NCBI RefSeq assembly: GCF_003955665.1
Contig: NZ_RXHU01000082.1
Location: 1 to 64,000 of the forward strand
Direction of reading: 5' to 3'
DNA from: Paenibacillus whitsoniae
GTDB taxonomy: Bacteria; Bacillota; Bacilli; Paenibacillales; NBRC-103111
Length of the DNA stretch: 64,000 nt
Every line of letters starts with the position of its first letter. Positions within the stretch are counted from its first letter, which is position 1. Shown in pieces: positions 25,262 through 35,434 of this stretch. Position numbers and translations under genes: made by a program. The notes beneath the pieces are model-generated. The model was not told the DNA's origin, did not search any database, and saw only the letters and a list, made by a program, of their open reading frames with translations.

Positions 25262-27508
25262 CTACCCCCGCAATTCCGGCGAGGATAGCGCAGATTGGCC
25301 GAACATCGCTTCGATCTGCCCCACAACCTCCTGCGAATAGCCGAACGAGGAAAGGAAGCCAATAATGGTTCGAATCGGCATGCCCAGAAAAATCGCATAC
25401 ATGGGATTCTTCTCATCCATCCGCAAGTACTGCATGACCTGCCCAACCTGCCCGGCATAGCGTTCATCCCGCAGCCAAGCCCGGAGCGCATGAGAGAGCG
25501 TCAACGGCTCTCTGACCTCTTCCTCCGACGCAAATTGAATTGTCGCGCTAAGACGAATGTCCCGCGAGGAAGCGCCGACCAAAATATCGAACGCCCCGGC
25601 TTCTACGGCAAATCTGCCCAAGCGTTCGGCGTAATAAGCGAACGCCCGCTCATCCAGCTGCACCTCAACCGTACGGGTTTCACCCGGGAGAAGCGCAACC
25701 TTGGCGAAGCCTTTTAATTCTTTATCCGGTCTAGCCACCTCGGCCTGAACGTCGCGGACGTACACCTGTACGACTTCTTGGCCAGCATACTTCCCGGTAT
25801 TGGTGATGTCGACAGCGATTCGCAGTACTTCTCCGTTCGTGAGGCCGTCGCTGGAAAGACGCAGATTGGCGTATTCAAACGTCGTATAGGATAGGCCGTG
25901 GCCAAACGGATACAGTACATCCAGCTTCCTCGTGTCATAGTGCCGGTAGCCCGTGAAGATGCCCTCGGTATAGTGCACCTGGCGGACATTGCCCGGGAAT
26001 GACAAGTACGACGGGTTATGCTCCAGCCGCAGCGGGAACGTCTCGCTCAGCTTGCCGGACGGCGTCACGCTGCCGAACAGCACGTTCGCAATGGCCGAGC
26101 CGCCCGCTTGCCCGGGCAGCCACGCCTGTACGATTCCTTTCACCTTGGCGGCATAGGCGCCAATCGCTGTGGCGGAGCCGCTGTTCACAACGACAATCAC
26201 GTTGGGATTGACGTGCGCGACCGCCTCAATCAACTTCAGATGACTGGCGGGAATGTGAAGGTCGGCACGGTCGTAGCCTTCACTCTCAATCGCTTCGGTC
26301 GTTCCCGCGAACACAATGACGGCATCCTGCCCCGCAGCCAGCATGCACGCTTCCTCCAACAGCTCGGCGCTGCCTGTTTGGTCATACCCGGCGCTATATA
26401 CAGCATCGGCGAATTTGGCGATTTCCTCATACGGGGAGTCCAGCAGAGCCGGGTTCATATGAGAGCTGCCGCCCCCCTGGAAACGTGGCTCCTTAGCAAA
26501 TGCCCCCAGCACGGCGACTTTCGCATGTGGAGAAAGTGGGAGCAACGCATCTTCGTTTTTTAGCAGGACGATCGCTTCTTCCGCGACTCTCCGCGCCACA
26601 GCATGGTGCCGCTCGACGTCGATGGCGGGCACTTCCCGCTTGTGCGTTACGATCTTCTCCACCGTACGCAGCATGCGCCGCACGTGATCATTGAGCTGTT
26701 CATCTGTGATCTGCTGTTGACGGTATGCCTCCAGCGCCTCCTCTGTGCGCGCACTTGGCCCCGGCATCTCCAGATCCAGCCCGGATTGCAGCGAAGCCAC
26801 TTTATCGACAACGGCGCCCCAGTCCGACATCACCAGCCCGTCGAAGCCCCACTCCTGCTTGAGCACACCGTTTAAATAGGAGTGATGATTGCCCATATGC
26901 GTGCCGTTCACCTGATTATAGGCGCACATGACCGTCCATGGGTTCGCTTCGCGAACGACCATCTCGAACGGCAGCATATATAGCTCCCGCAGCGTACGCT
27001 CGTCGACTTCAGCGCTAACAACCATCCGATTGGTTTCCTGCTCATTGGCGACAAAATGCTTGATCGATGCACCCACGCCTCCGCCTTGAACGCCTTTGAC
27101 AAAGGCGACGCCCATGCGACCCGTCAAGTACGGGTCCTCCGAGAAATACTCAAAGTTGCGCCCGCCAAGGGGGGAGCGTTTGCCGTTCATCCCCGGTCCG
27201 AGCAGGATGCTGACACCGTAGTGCTGGCATTCCTCTGCCATCACAGCGCCCATCTCCTCAATCAGCGCCTCGTTCCACGTGGCCGCCATAGCCGCCTCGA
27301 TAGGAAACGCGGTTGCCGGCTTCGTCTGCATGAGCATTTCGCCCGGATTCGTTCCGGTGGAAAGCCGTACGCCATGAGGTCCGTCCGTCAGTGTAACCGA
27401 CGGGATGCTCAGCCGTTCATTCGCTTGCGTCGTCCAGAAGCTTGCTCCGGCGAGCAGACTGATTTTCTCCTCCACGGTCAACTGCGTGATCAGTTGCTCA
27501 ATATTCAT
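25262..27508 (-). CDS. GH3 family beta-glycosidase
   Basis: This 748-residue protein has the GH3 barrel (about 20-290) with the nucleophile motif LVMSDWGAV. The alpha/beta sandwich follows (about 320-530) with KHFVANEQETNR in the barrel, then a fibronectin III-like domain (about 580-650) containing GQEVVQVYV. The C-terminus continues about 95 residues past the usual end (FASEEEV...SSPELRG), an unassigned helical extension. No signal peptide: cytosolic action on imported oligosaccharides, removing beta-linked sugars. GGAGGGA precedes the ATG. It is last in the two-component-system/sulfatase/GH3 unit, 15 bp after the sulfatase gene, so it is probably controlled with it. Confidence 0.93.
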   Translation of the reverse strand: MNIEQLITQLTVEEKISLLAGASFWTTQANERLSIPSVTLTDGPHGVRLSTGTNPGEMLMQTKPATAFPIEAAMAATWNEALIEEMGAVMAEECQHYGVSILLGPGMNGKRSPLGGRNFEYFSEDPYLTGRMGVAFVKGVQGGGVGASIKHFVANEQETNRMVVSAEVDERTLRELYMLPFEMVVREANPWTVMCAYNQVNGTHMGNHHSYLNGVLKQEWGFDGLVMSDWGAVVDKVASLQSGLDLEMPGPSARTEEALEAYRQQQITDEQLNDHVRRMLRTVEKIVTHKREVPAIDVERHHAVARRVAEEAIVLLKNEDALLPLSPHAKVAVLGAFAKEPRFQGGGSSHMNPALLDSPYEEIAKFADAVYSAGYDQTGSAELLEEACMLAAGQDAVIVFAGTTEAIESEGYDRADLHIPASHLKLIEAVAHVNPNVIVVVNSGSATAIGAYAAKVKGIVQAWLPGQAGGSAIANVLFGSVTPSGKLSETFPLRLEHNPSYLSFPGNVRQVHYTEGIFTGYRHYDTRKLDVLYPFGHGLSYTTFEYANLRLSSDGLTNGEVLRIAVDITNTGKYAGQEVVQVYVRDVQAEVARPDKELKGFAKVALLPGETRTVEVQLDERAFAYYAERLGRFAVEAGAFDILVGASSRDIRLSATIQFASEEEVREPLTLSHALRAWLRDERYAGQVGQVMQYLRMDEKNPMYAIFLGMPIRTIIGFLSSFGYSQEVVGQIEAMFGQSALSSPELRG

Positions 27509-27523
27509 TGTACGCTCCCTCCT

Positions 27524-28987
27524 TTATATCAAGCCCAGACGGACATATTGCTCCTCGGGCGCCTCACTGTCCTTCATCAGCCGCTTCATGTGTCCTATCA
27601 TCCGTGATTCAATCTCAGGGTCATCCATCGGCCGCTGCTGCAACGGATCTTCCTGCACGTCGAACAGCAGCGTGCCGTAGCTGTGCGCGGAGCCGGAACC
27701 TGCAGAAGGAATTTTCATGGTCTGCACACCCTTCGTAAACGTGAACGGCGCCCGCAGCTCAATATTCTGCAATTCCCTCACCGAGAACCGGCTGCGCATG
27801 TGCGTCGGCATCAGCGTGTAATTGTACAGCGGCTTGTTGTCCTTCGAAACCGGGGCACGCATATATACATAACGGCCATCCGTCACGTTGACATGCGCCC
27901 CGTGGAGCCCGAACAGCGCAGCCTCTCGTACCTCCCGGTCGCTAGCAATCGTAGCGGCCAGATCCTTGCCCTGCATGTCGGGCGGAATGTCCAGCCCGAA
28001 ATAGCGGAGCAGGGTCGGGGCCAGATCGATCGTCTGCACAAGGCTCTGCCTGCGTTCATTGCTGACGCCGCTGCGCGGGTCCCAGATGAACATCGGCATG
28101 TGCGCGATCTCATTGTAGAACGGCATAATCGTCTTCGCCCACCAGTCATGCTCGCCCAATAAATAGCCGTGATCGGTGTTGACGATCAGCAGTGTATCTT
28201 TCCAGAGATCGAGCTCATCCATCGTATCCAGCACCTTGCCCAAGTAGTGATCGCACATGCTGAGCAGCGCTGCGTATTCGTAACGGACGTGGTCGACTTC
28301 TTCCCTCGTTTCTTGCACAGGCCCATACGGCGGCCAGTCAAAATGCTTGCCCCGATAATCGTGAGGATACACGTCCCGATAAGCCTGCGGCGCGTAGAAC
28401 GGCTCGTGCGGATCGAACGTTTCAATCTGCACGAACCACCGATCCTCCTCCCGGTTATGCCGGATAAATTCCAGTCCTTTGCTTACCGTAAGCGCTTGCG
28501 GAAAATCATGCTCCTCCCGAATATATCCCCGGTTGACCCAGTCCTGGCGGATCAAGGGATACATGGCTTTCATCGCAATCATGTCGGGCATATCGGGATC
28601 GGCCACATGCCCCTTCCATGGATCGCCTTCCTGTCCCCGAATCAACTCAAAAGAGCTGTACCGGGTATGGTACGTCCCCCCGCCATCCTCCCAATAATGC
28701 TGATGATCGGTGACGAGATGGGTATACACGCCATTCGATTTGAGAATCTCCGGCATGGAATCGTCGAAAGGCTCCATCGGCCCCCAACTGCGGTGCAGAA
28801 AATTATAACGTCCTGTTTGGAGTTCGCGTCGGGCCGGCATGCAAGGCATACTGGCCACATACGCGCGATCGAACGTTACCGTCCGTTCCGCCAAGCGCTT
28901 GAAATTCGGGGCATGGACCCAATCGCAGCCGTAAGGTGGCAGCATATGTCGGTTTAACGTATCGAACATGAGCATAATTGCTTTCAT
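27524..28987 (-). CDS. Cys-type sulfatase (S1 family) 1
   Basis: This 487-residue sulfatase carries C-x-P-x-R-x4-T-G as CMPARRELQTG, with Cys49 the residue converted to formylglycine. Metal-site residues include Asp9 in MLMFDTLN and the later NTDHGYLLGEHDWWAK. There is no signal peptide, so it probably desulfates imported oligosaccharides. Its start overlaps the histidine kinase stop by 4 bp (ATGA-type overlap), indicating translational coupling. No formylglycine-generating enzyme or anaerobic maturase is encoded in the window, so maturation depends on an unlinked gene. Confidence 0.92.
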   Translation of the reverse strand: MKAIMLMFDTLNRHMLPPYGCDWVHAPNFKRLAERTVTFDRAYVASMPCMPARRELQTGRYNFLHRSWGPMEPFDDSMPEILKSNGVYTHLVTDHQHYWEDGGGTYHTRYSSFELIRGQEGDPWKGHVADPDMPDMIAMKAMYPLIRQDWVNRGYIREEHDFPQALTVSKGLEFIRHNREEDRWFVQIETFDPHEPFYAPQAYRDVYPHDYRGKHFDWPPYGPVQETREEVDHVRYEYAALLSMCDHYLGKVLDTMDELDLWKDTLLIVNTDHGYLLGEHDWWAKTIMPFYNEIAHMPMFIWDPRSGVSNERRQSLVQTIDLAPTLLRYFGLDIPPDMQGKDLAATIASDREVREAALFGLHGAHVNVTDGRYVYMRAPVSKDNKPLYNYTLMPTHMRSRFSVRELQNIELRAPFTFTKGVQTMKIPSAGSGSAHSYGTLLFDVQEDPLQQRPMDDPEIESRMIGHMKRLMKDSEAPEEQYVRLGLI

Positions 28988-30822
28988 GGCAAACCCTCGC
29001 CTTCTTGTTCATGGAGTTGATCATTCAGGGGAAGCCGGATCGACGCGACCGTGCCCCGGCCTTCAAACGAGTCCAGCGACAGTCCGTAAGCGCTGCCGTA
29101 TTGCAGCACAATGCGCGCATGCACATTGGCGATGCCAAGATTCGGCTGCTTGCCGAACTCGTTCAGGGCGTTCTCTGTCAGCTGCCTCAGCATCGTCTGA
29201 ATCTGCGCCAAGCGCTCTTGGCGAATGCCCGGGCCGTTATCCGCCACCTCGATCACCAGATCGGCCTGATCGTCGAAGGCATTAATAATGATGCTTCCCC
29301 TACCTTCTTTCGCTTCAATCGCATACTTGACCGCATTCTCGACAAGCGGCTGTATGATGAGCTTGGGAATGCGGCAGTTCATAAATTTCTCGTTGACGCT
29401 GATCTGGCTGCGAAATGTTCCGGGAAACCGGATATGGATGATCGACAAATATCTCCGAAGCTGTGTCAATTCATCTTCCAGACGCACGATGTTGTTCATA
29501 TCCTGCGCCGTGTAGCGATAGAAGTCCGCCAGGCTCCGCGCCAGCTTTACCATCTCAGGCATATCCTCGAGATAGGCCATGCTTTTAATAATATCGAGTG
29601 AGTTATAGAGAAAATGCGGATTAATCTGCGTCTGCAGCGCCTTCACAAGCGCTTCCTTCTCTCTTAATTGCAGGCTGACCTCCCGCAGCTTCATGGAGCT
29701 GACGGTGTCCAGAAGCTGCTGCACCTGCTCCACCATCATATTGAAGCTCCGGTTCAAATACTGAAATTCATCATGCCCCGACTGAAAGGACGCACGCACG
29801 CTCAAGTCGCCGCGCTCCACGCTGCCCATCACCTGCCGGAGATGCAGAATCGGCTTGACGAACGCGCCGGAGATGAACGGCACGACGAGGATGATGCACG
29901 CCGCGATAATCACAAACGCAAGCACCATGGCATTCGGCGTATGCTTGTAAGCCGACGCCATCTCCTCCAGCGGCACGATGGACACGAACGTCCATCCCGT
30001 CGTATCGGAACGTGTCGTAGCGACTAGCGTCTTCCGTCCGTCCCACATCTGAATGGAGGCGTTCTCGGTATTCGTCAAATTCAGTTGGTGAAGCGGTGTT
30101 TGCTCACGCGGCAGTCCCAGCCATGGATAGTTGGGGTAATACACGATTCGATCTCCGTCGGATATGATGAAAAACTGGCCATGCGGCGCAAGGCTGGACT
30201 TCTCAAACGTATGCTGGATTTCATCCAGATAGAAATCGATCACCAGCTTGCCCAAGAGATCCATATTGTCGACGCTGTAGATCGGCATTTCAAGCGAAAG
30301 CACCCTTACATCCTCATTTACGTATTTGACCGCATGTGTCTCGAGAACCTGGGCCTTCTCCGGGATGCCGTCCCGGGCCCAAGGCTCCTCCAACAGCCCT
30401 TCTTCCGAGCGCAGCGTCAGATTGGTCATCGCCAACGTACGTTGATCGGATGCCATGAGGAACATGCCGACGATTTCCGGATAATTCAAGGCGACATACT
30501 TTCTCAGCACCTTCTGAACTTCCAGCTTCTCCTCCAACGGAGCTTCCTTCTCTTCCTTCAACCACATCTGCACAAGCTCGTCTTTCATGACAGACTGGGT
30601 CGACTTGGTCAGTTGATAAATATAGAAATCGATATGATGGTTCAGACGAAGCGTCGCTTCCTCCGAGATGCGATGGAAATCCCGCTTGATGCCGCTGCTG
30701 TAATAGGAATAGGATAACAAGCCCATGACCAGAATCGTTAGCAGACCGACGAGCAGGAACGCGAGGGTCAGTTTGGTTTTGATCGAGAACCGTTTATGAA
30801 ACCGCTGCAGGTATCGGTTCAT
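28984..30822 (-). CDS. YesM-like sensor histidine kinase
   Basis: This 612-residue kinase has a transmembrane helix near 17-38, an extracellular Cache-type sensor (about 40-295), a second helix (about 300-322) and HAMP (about 323-380). The his-kinase region follows with INPHFLYNSLDIIKS, whose His is the phosphorylation site, and HATPase motifs ENAVKYAIEAKEG, VADNGPGI and GIANVHARI. It phosphorylates the AraC-type response regulator encoded 3 bp upstream at 30826-31842. The extracellular ligand is probably a glycan fragment. Co-transcribed with the regulator, a sulfatase and GH3. Confidence 0.94.
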   Translation of the reverse strand: MNRYLQRFHKRFSIKTKLTLAFLLVGLLTILVMGLLSYSYYSSGIKRDFHRISEEATLRLNHHIDFYIYQLTKSTQSVMKDELVQMWLKEEKEAPLEEKLEVQKVLRKYVALNYPEIVGMFLMASDQRTLAMTNLTLRSEEGLLEEPWARDGIPEKAQVLETHAVKYVNEDVRVLSLEMPIYSVDNMDLLGKLVIDFYLDEIQHTFEKSSLAPHGQFFIISDGDRIVYYPNYPWLGLPREQTPLHQLNLTNTENASIQMWDGRKTLVATTRSDTTGWTFVSIVPLEEMASAYKHTPNAMVLAFVIIAACIILVVPFISGAFVKPILHLRQVMGSVERGDLSVRASFQSGHDEFQYLNRSFNMMVEQVQQLLDTVSSMKLREVSLQLREKEALVKALQTQINPHFLYNSLDIIKSMAYLEDMPEMVKLARSLADFYRYTAQDMNNIVRLEDELTQLRRYLSIIHIRFPGTFRSQISVNEKFMNCRIPKLIIQPLVENAVKYAIEAKEGRGSIIINAFDDQADLVIEVADNGPGIRQERLAQIQTMLRQLTENALNEFGKQPNLGIANVHARIVLQYGSAYGLSLDSFEGRGTVASIRLPLNDQLHEQEGEGLP

Positions 30823-30825
30823 TCG

Positions 30826-31842
30826 CTACACGCTTAACCTTTTCCGATATTCATTGGGAGATTGCCCTGTCAACTGCTTAAACACTCGGTTAAAATGAGG
30901 CAGCGATTGAAAGCCGACAAGCTCGGCGACTTCATACACTTTGCGCTCGCCGTCGACGAGCAATTGCTTGGCGTGCTGGATGCGAAGAGCATTCAAATAG
31001 TTAATGAACGATTGCCCGGTATATTTCTTGAACAGCAAGCTGAACTGCGACACGCTGATATGAAAGCGCTGCGTAATGTCGGAAACGGAAAGCTCCTCCC
31101 GATAGTGACTTTGTAGATAGTCGCACACCTTCCGTACAATCTGCCGCATTTCCACATTGTTCATGGCGTGATAGCTATGCAGCCAAGCCTCTGATAGTTG
31201 CAGAAAATGCGCCTCAATCTCTTCCGGCCGCAGCCCCGGAGACAACCCCAATCGCTTGAAGCCAGGCTGCGTGTTCTGAATGAGTTCGTTGTATTTACTC
31301 GAGAATGTTCGAAGTAGCAGGCTCTTTTCACTTTCCTGCAAATCTTCTGCCAAGAGGATGCTGGATGTGATTCGAGCTTGCTCCTTGAATAGCTCTGAGG
31401 TCTCAAAATCCGTAAGTTTATCGAATAATTGCTGAATCATCAAAAAGTATTGGCGTAAATGATGAAACTGCGGGATCCGCGCCTTTGCCTTCTCCAGCGC
31501 AGCAACGAGCTCCTCCTCCAGAACAGGCTTCAGCAGAAAGTCGTTGACCTGGTAACGCAGCGCCTGTCGCGCATACTCGAATTCATTATGACCGGTTACA
31601 ATGATCGTGATGACGGGCAGTTGCCGTTCTGCGATTTCCTTGACAAGCCACAAGCCGTCTTGCACCGGCATGCGGATATCCGTAATCACAATCGCCGGCC
31701 ATACCTGATGGATCATCTCCAGCGCTTCTGTGCCGTTGCCGGCCTCCGCCACCACCTCGTATGCGCCTTCCTGCTGCTCAACCATTTTCACAACGGCGCT
31801 GCGAATCCACTGCTCGTCTTCCACCACCATAATCTGATACAT
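30826..31842 (-). CDS. YesN-like response regulator with AraC DNA-binding domain
   Basis: This 338-residue protein has a receiver domain (residues 1-120; phospho-acceptor Asp55 in IVITDIRMP). A helical middle region follows, then a C-terminal AraC domain (about 238-336) with VSDITQRFHISVSQFSLLFKK and VYEVAELVGFQSLPHFNRVFKQ. CGGAGG precedes the ATG. It is the partner of the adjacent kinase and the best candidate to bind the paired sites between the divergent sulfatase genes (37018-37098). Confidence 0.95.
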   Translation of the reverse strand: MYQIMVVEDEQWIRSAVVKMVEQQEGAYEVVAEAGNGTEALEMIHQVWPAIVITDIRMPVQDGLWLVKEIAERQLPVITIIVTGHNEFEYARQALRYQVNDFLLKPVLEEELVAALEKAKARIPQFHHLRQYFLMIQQLFDKLTDFETSELFKEQARITSSILLAEDLQESEKSLLLRTFSSKYNELIQNTQPGFKRLGLSPGLRPEEIEAHFLQLSEAWLHSYHAMNNVEMRQIVRKVCDYLQSHYREELSVSDITQRFHISVSQFSLLFKKYTGQSFINYLNALRIQHAKQLLVDGERKVYEVAELVGFQSLPHFNRVFKQLTGQSPNEYRKRLSV

Positions 31843-31877
31843 AGGAAGAACCTCCGAAATTTAGTCATGAAATCCTG

Positions 31878-31945
31878 CCATGAGCGCCGCAGCCTGTGTG
31901 GGCTCGCAGCGCTCATACGATGATTATATCATGCGCCATTTCGCT
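31878..31945 (-). promoter_or_regulatory. Promoter and 5' leader hairpin of the two-component/sulfatase/GH3 unit
   Basis: The minus strand has a good -10, TATAAT (31923-31928), with only a weak -35 upstream. It is followed by a leader hairpin (TGAGCGC...GCGCTCA, about 31879-31913) lacking a T-tract. This splits the regulator unit from the importer operon upstream. Confidence 0.5.
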
Positions 31946-31970
31946 TCCTAACAGACCTCCGGCAGGATGA

Positions 31971-32840
31971 CTACCCCTTCACAGAGCCGACCAGCATCCC
32001 CTTGTCGAAGTATTTCTGAAAGAACGGGTACATGACAATCATCGGAAGCGACGCCATAGCGACAACGGCCATCTTGACCGGCGGTCCGAATTCGTAACCA
32101 TTGGCAACCGACTCCAACGAATTGCCGGACTCCAGCACGATCTGCCGCAGAAATACTTGCAGGGGCATCAGCTGCGAATCGCTGATAAACAGAATGGCCT
32201 GAAAGTAGGAGTTCCAATAAAATACCGCATAGAACACCGTAAATGTCGCAATGGAGGTCATGGACAGCGGCAGCATCACACGCAAGAACAGCTTCCATTC
32301 CCCGCAGCCGTCGATGCGTGCCGCCTCCTCCAGCTCCTTGGGCGTGTTCTGAAAGAAGCTGCGCATCACGATCAGATTAAACGGCAGGATCAGATTGTTC
32401 AGGAAGAGCGACCAATAGCTGTTCAATAAGCCTAGATTGCTGGTTAGTAAATAGGTCGGAATAATGCCGCCGCTGAACAGCATCGTAATCAGCACCATGA
32501 GATTCAGCGTCTTCCTGCCCTTGAGCCACGTCCGGGAAAGCGCATAAGCCATCAGCGTAGTCGCCGATATACTCAAGGCGGTGCCGCCAACCGTAATGAT
32601 GATGGCATTCCAATACGAGGTTAGAAAATTATGATTGCTGAACAAATAGCCGTAAGCATTCAGCGTCCACGTCTTCGGAAACAGAAAGACGCCTCTGGAG
32701 AGCATTTCCTGTTTGGTCGAGAATGAGCTGAACAGCACGTACAGGCAAGGCAGCAGTACCGCCAGCAGAATGACGGCGATGACCCCATAGATGACAATAT
32801 CGAAGAAGGACAGCTTGCGCATAGCAGCCGTAGATTTCAT
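31971..32840 (-). CDS. Carbohydrate ABC transporter permease (YtcP-like)
   Basis: This 289-residue membrane protein has six helices and the ATPase-contact loop LEEAARIDGCGEWKLFLRVM. AAGGAG about 9 nt before ATG 32840 fixes the start; the open frame to 32981 overlaps the preceding gene. It starts 1 bp after the LplB-like gene ends, so translation is coupled. Forms the membrane channel with its neighbour. Confidence 0.93.
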   Translation of the reverse strand: MKSTAAMRKLSFFDIVIYGVIAVILLAVLLPCLYVLFSSFSTKQEMLSRGVFLFPKTWTLNAYGYLFSNHNFLTSYWNAIIITVGGTALSISATTLMAYALSRTWLKGRKTLNLMVLITMLFSGGIIPTYLLTSNLGLLNSYWSLFLNNLILPFNLIVMRSFFQNTPKELEEAARIDGCGEWKLFLRVMLPLSMTSIATFTVFYAVFYWNSYFQAILFISDSQLMPLQVFLRQIVLESGNSLESVANGYEFGPPVKMAVVAMASLPMIVMYPFFQKYFDKGMLVGSVKG

Positions 32841-32841
32841 G

Positions 32842-33801
32842 TCAGTACACTCCTTCCTCCCCGATTTTGCGGGACGCCTGATTGGCCAAATAAACAAGAA
32901 ACAGACCGATAATGGACTTAAATAAACCGACCGCCGTCGTATAGCTGAACTCCGCTTGGGTAATCCCCACACGGTATACATACGTATCGAACACCTCGGA
33001 CACCTGCAGATTCAAGGCGTTCTGGAGCAGCAGAATGTGCTCGAAGCCCGTATCCATCACATGTCCAAGTCTTAAAATAAACAGAATGATAATCGTAGAG
33101 CGCAAGGCCGGCAGGTTAATATGCCAAATTTGGCGCAGCCGGCTCGCGCCGTCCACCCGCGCCGCTTCGTACAGCGTAGGATCGACCGATGCCAGTGCAG
33201 CAAGAAAAATAATGGCGCTCCAGCCCGCTTCCTTCCAGATCACCTGAAACAAATAAAGCCAACGGAAATAGTGGGGATTGGTCATCAATTCAATCCGCTC
33301 ATAGCCCCAGGTTGACAGCAGATTGTTAATGCCCCCGTCCTGCGTCGAGAACAGCAGCGCCGTCAAGCTGACAATGACGACCCAGCTCAGAAAATGCGGC
33401 ACATAGAGGAGCGTTTGCGCACCTTTTTTGAACCAGCTGACGCGCACCTCATTCAAGAGAACCGCCAGAATAATCGGAACTGGAAAGAAGAAAAACAGAT
33501 TGATGCCGCTAATGAGCAAGGTGTTGCGAAATAACATCCAAAAATCAGGATCACGAAAGAGCGCCTCGAAATGCTGCAAACCAACCCAAGGGCTGCCCAG
33601 AAAGCCTTCGAACGGATCGTATTCCTGAAACGCAATCGCAATGCCGCCCATTGGCACATATTTGAACACAATGAAGAACAGAAGCCCCGGCAGGAGCATG
33701 AGGTAGACCGGCAAGCCCCGCTTCCACTCATACCAACGGCTGCGGCTCCCTGTCTTGCTGCGGATATTCTCGGTTCGTGCAACAGTTGATTGCAAGATCA
33801 T
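32842..33801 (-). CDS. Sugar ABC transporter permease (LplB-like)
   Basis: This protein of about 319 residues has six helices, the N-terminal GLPVYLMLLPGLLFFIVFKYV and the ATPase-contact loop YEAARVDGASRLRQIWHINL. Start choice: the ATG at 33801 lies almost on top of GGGAGG, and the TTG at 33795 has ideal 8-nt spacing to it, so TTG may be the true start. The frame to 33861 is unlikely. Second gene of the importer operon, downstream of the solute-binding gene. Confidence 0.92.
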   Translation of the reverse strand: MILQSTVARTENIRSKTGSRSRWYEWKRGLPVYLMLLPGLLFFIVFKYVPMGGIAIAFQEYDPFEGFLGSPWVGLQHFEALFRDPDFWMLFRNTLLISGINLFFFFPVPIILAVLLNEVRVSWFKKGAQTLLYVPHFLSWVVIVSLTALLFSTQDGGINNLLSTWGYERIELMTNPHYFRWLYLFQVIWKEAGWSAIIFLAALASVDPTLYEAARVDGASRLRQIWHINLPALRSTIIILFILRLGHVMDTGFEHILLLQNALNLQVSEVFDTYVYRVGITQAEFSYTTAVGLFKSIIGLFLVYLANQASRKIGEEGVY

Positions 33802-33871
33802 GCCCTCCCTATAGCCCGACTCCGGGAAAGCTTGGTGATAGAATCGGCTTTCCCGGCACACGGTTCATGAT

Positions 33872-35407
33872 TTATTTCGTCTTGAGGTACGCTTCATTCA
33901 TTTCCTGAATAATCTGATCGCCACCGCCAGCCTTCCAGTCGGCAATCGCTTTGTCGATTGCTTCCATCGGCTCTTGACTCGCAATGACCTTCACCATCGT
34001 ATCCATCCACTTTTTGTCGATATTCGTGCCGAGTTTGGTCGCTGTATCCGATACAAGGCCTGCTCCAGCATCTTTCACACGTACCTTCTCGTTGTTGTCA
34101 AAATAGGACTTAATGACCGCCACTTGCTTCGGATCCGTCCATTTGTAGATCAGGAACATCGGATCAAAGCGTTTGAAGAACCAGCCCAGGAGCAAAAACT
34201 GGCGATCCTTCACTGAGGCATCCAGTTGCTCATACTGCGTATCGCTGATTTTCTTGTAGTGGACACCCTCAATGCCATGCTTGACAAAATCATACCCTTC
34301 GTCGGACACCATGTAATCGAGCAGCTTCAGAATACGCTGCTGCTTTTTGGCGTCGATTTTCGAGTTAATGACGATATTATCTCCGGCCGTCAGCACAGGA
34401 ATGCCGCCGCTGCCCGCCGGTCCTTTCGGCGGCATCAGCTGGACGAGTTCAGCCTTCGCATCCGTTTTCAGAAGTGGAGGCATCGTTTCTACAAACAATT
34501 GCTGCGGATTCACAGGAGCAATACCGGACTTGCCTGCCTCGAGCTTGTTCAGCGAGTCGCGCGATTTCAGAATCGGCGTATCTTTATCAAGCACGCCTTC
34601 CGCATAAGCTTTTCGCAAGAAACCGATATAATCTTTTAACTCCTTGGCCTGCGTCTGAATCGGGGTCAGCTTGCCGCTGTCATCCAGCTTCCAGTAATTC
34701 GCAAGACCGAAGCTGGCTGTCAAGAAATTCCCTGTGCCGCCGAAGCCGAATTTGCCGTTAGGGCTGATTTCCACCGAGAAGCCGACGGTATCGTTCTTGC
34801 CGTTGCCATCCGGGTCCTGGGTTGCAAACGCCTTCGCCACGTTATAGAACTCGTCAATCGTCTGCGGCATTTGAAGTCCCAGCTTATCGAGCCAGTCTTT
34901 GCGAATCGCGAGCGAGTCCCTTACTTCCTGGTAGTAGAACGGAAGACCGTAATACTTGCCTTTCGGATTGAACAGCTTCAACGATTCTTCCGGGATGTAT
35001 TTGGTCAAGTTCGGATATTTGCTCAGCTCCGGCTTTACATCCATGAACACATTTTTCGCCTGCCATTTGACGAATTCCGCATTCGGCGCGTAGAAGACAT
35101 CCGGGAAATTGTTTGACGCGGCAAGAACATTCAGCTTCTCCTGATAGCTTGCGGATGGCACCCACTCAATCTTGAGATCGATATTCAGTCGCTTGTTGAT
35201 TTCCTCAATCATCGGATTATTCGGCGCCCAGCCGCCGCCCGCATAACTGCGGGTCATCAGATTAATCGTGATCTTCTCGCTCAAATCGTCCGCAGAGGCT
35301 TTCCCCTTGCCGGTTCCTTCCTTGCCTGTTGTTGCGGCGCCGGAGCAGCCCGCCAAAGTAGAAGCCATTACCGCCGTACTCAGTGAAAGCAACATCCATT
35401 TTTTCAT
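33872..35407 (-). CDS. ABC transporter extracellular solute-binding lipoprotein
   Basis: This 511-residue lipoprotein has the lipobox LAGC with Cys21 after a short signal sequence. The mature part is an LplA-like binding protein with DPDGNGKNDTVGFSVE, a loop also present in the locus-1 binding protein. GGAGG lies about 9 nt upstream of the ATG. It binds oligosaccharide outside the membrane for the two permeases that follow. It lies 27 bp downstream of a sulfatase gene, suggesting transport of sulfated or just-desulfated sugars. No ATPase gene is present. Confidence 0.93.
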   Translation of the reverse strand: MKKWMLLSLSTAVMASTLAGCSGAATTGKEGTGKGKASADDLSEKITINLMTRSYAGGGWAPNNPMIEEINKRLNIDLKIEWVPSASYQEKLNVLAASNNFPDVFYAPNAEFVKWQAKNVFMDVKPELSKYPNLTKYIPEESLKLFNPKGKYYGLPFYYQEVRDSLAIRKDWLDKLGLQMPQTIDEFYNVAKAFATQDPDGNGKNDTVGFSVEISPNGKFGFGGTGNFLTASFGLANYWKLDDSGKLTPIQTQAKELKDYIGFLRKAYAEGVLDKDTPILKSRDSLNKLEAGKSGIAPVNPQQLFVETMPPLLKTDAKAELVQLMPPKGPAGSGGIPVLTAGDNIVINSKIDAKKQQRILKLLDYMVSDEGYDFVKHGIEGVHYKKISDTQYEQLDASVKDRQFLLLGWFFKRFDPMFLIYKWTDPKQVAVIKSYFDNNEKVRVKDAGAGLVSDTATKLGTNIDKKWMDTMVKVIASQEPMEAIDKAIADWKAGGGDQIIQEMNEAYLKTK

Positions 35408-35434
35408 GCCCTTCAGCCTCCCGATTGCGTATTA

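Noticed and set aside
31878..31913. Leader hairpin before the response-regulator gene as a terminator
   Set aside because: The stem is good but no T-tract follows on the minus strand, and a TATAAT promoter lies just upstream, so it reads as a leader structure.
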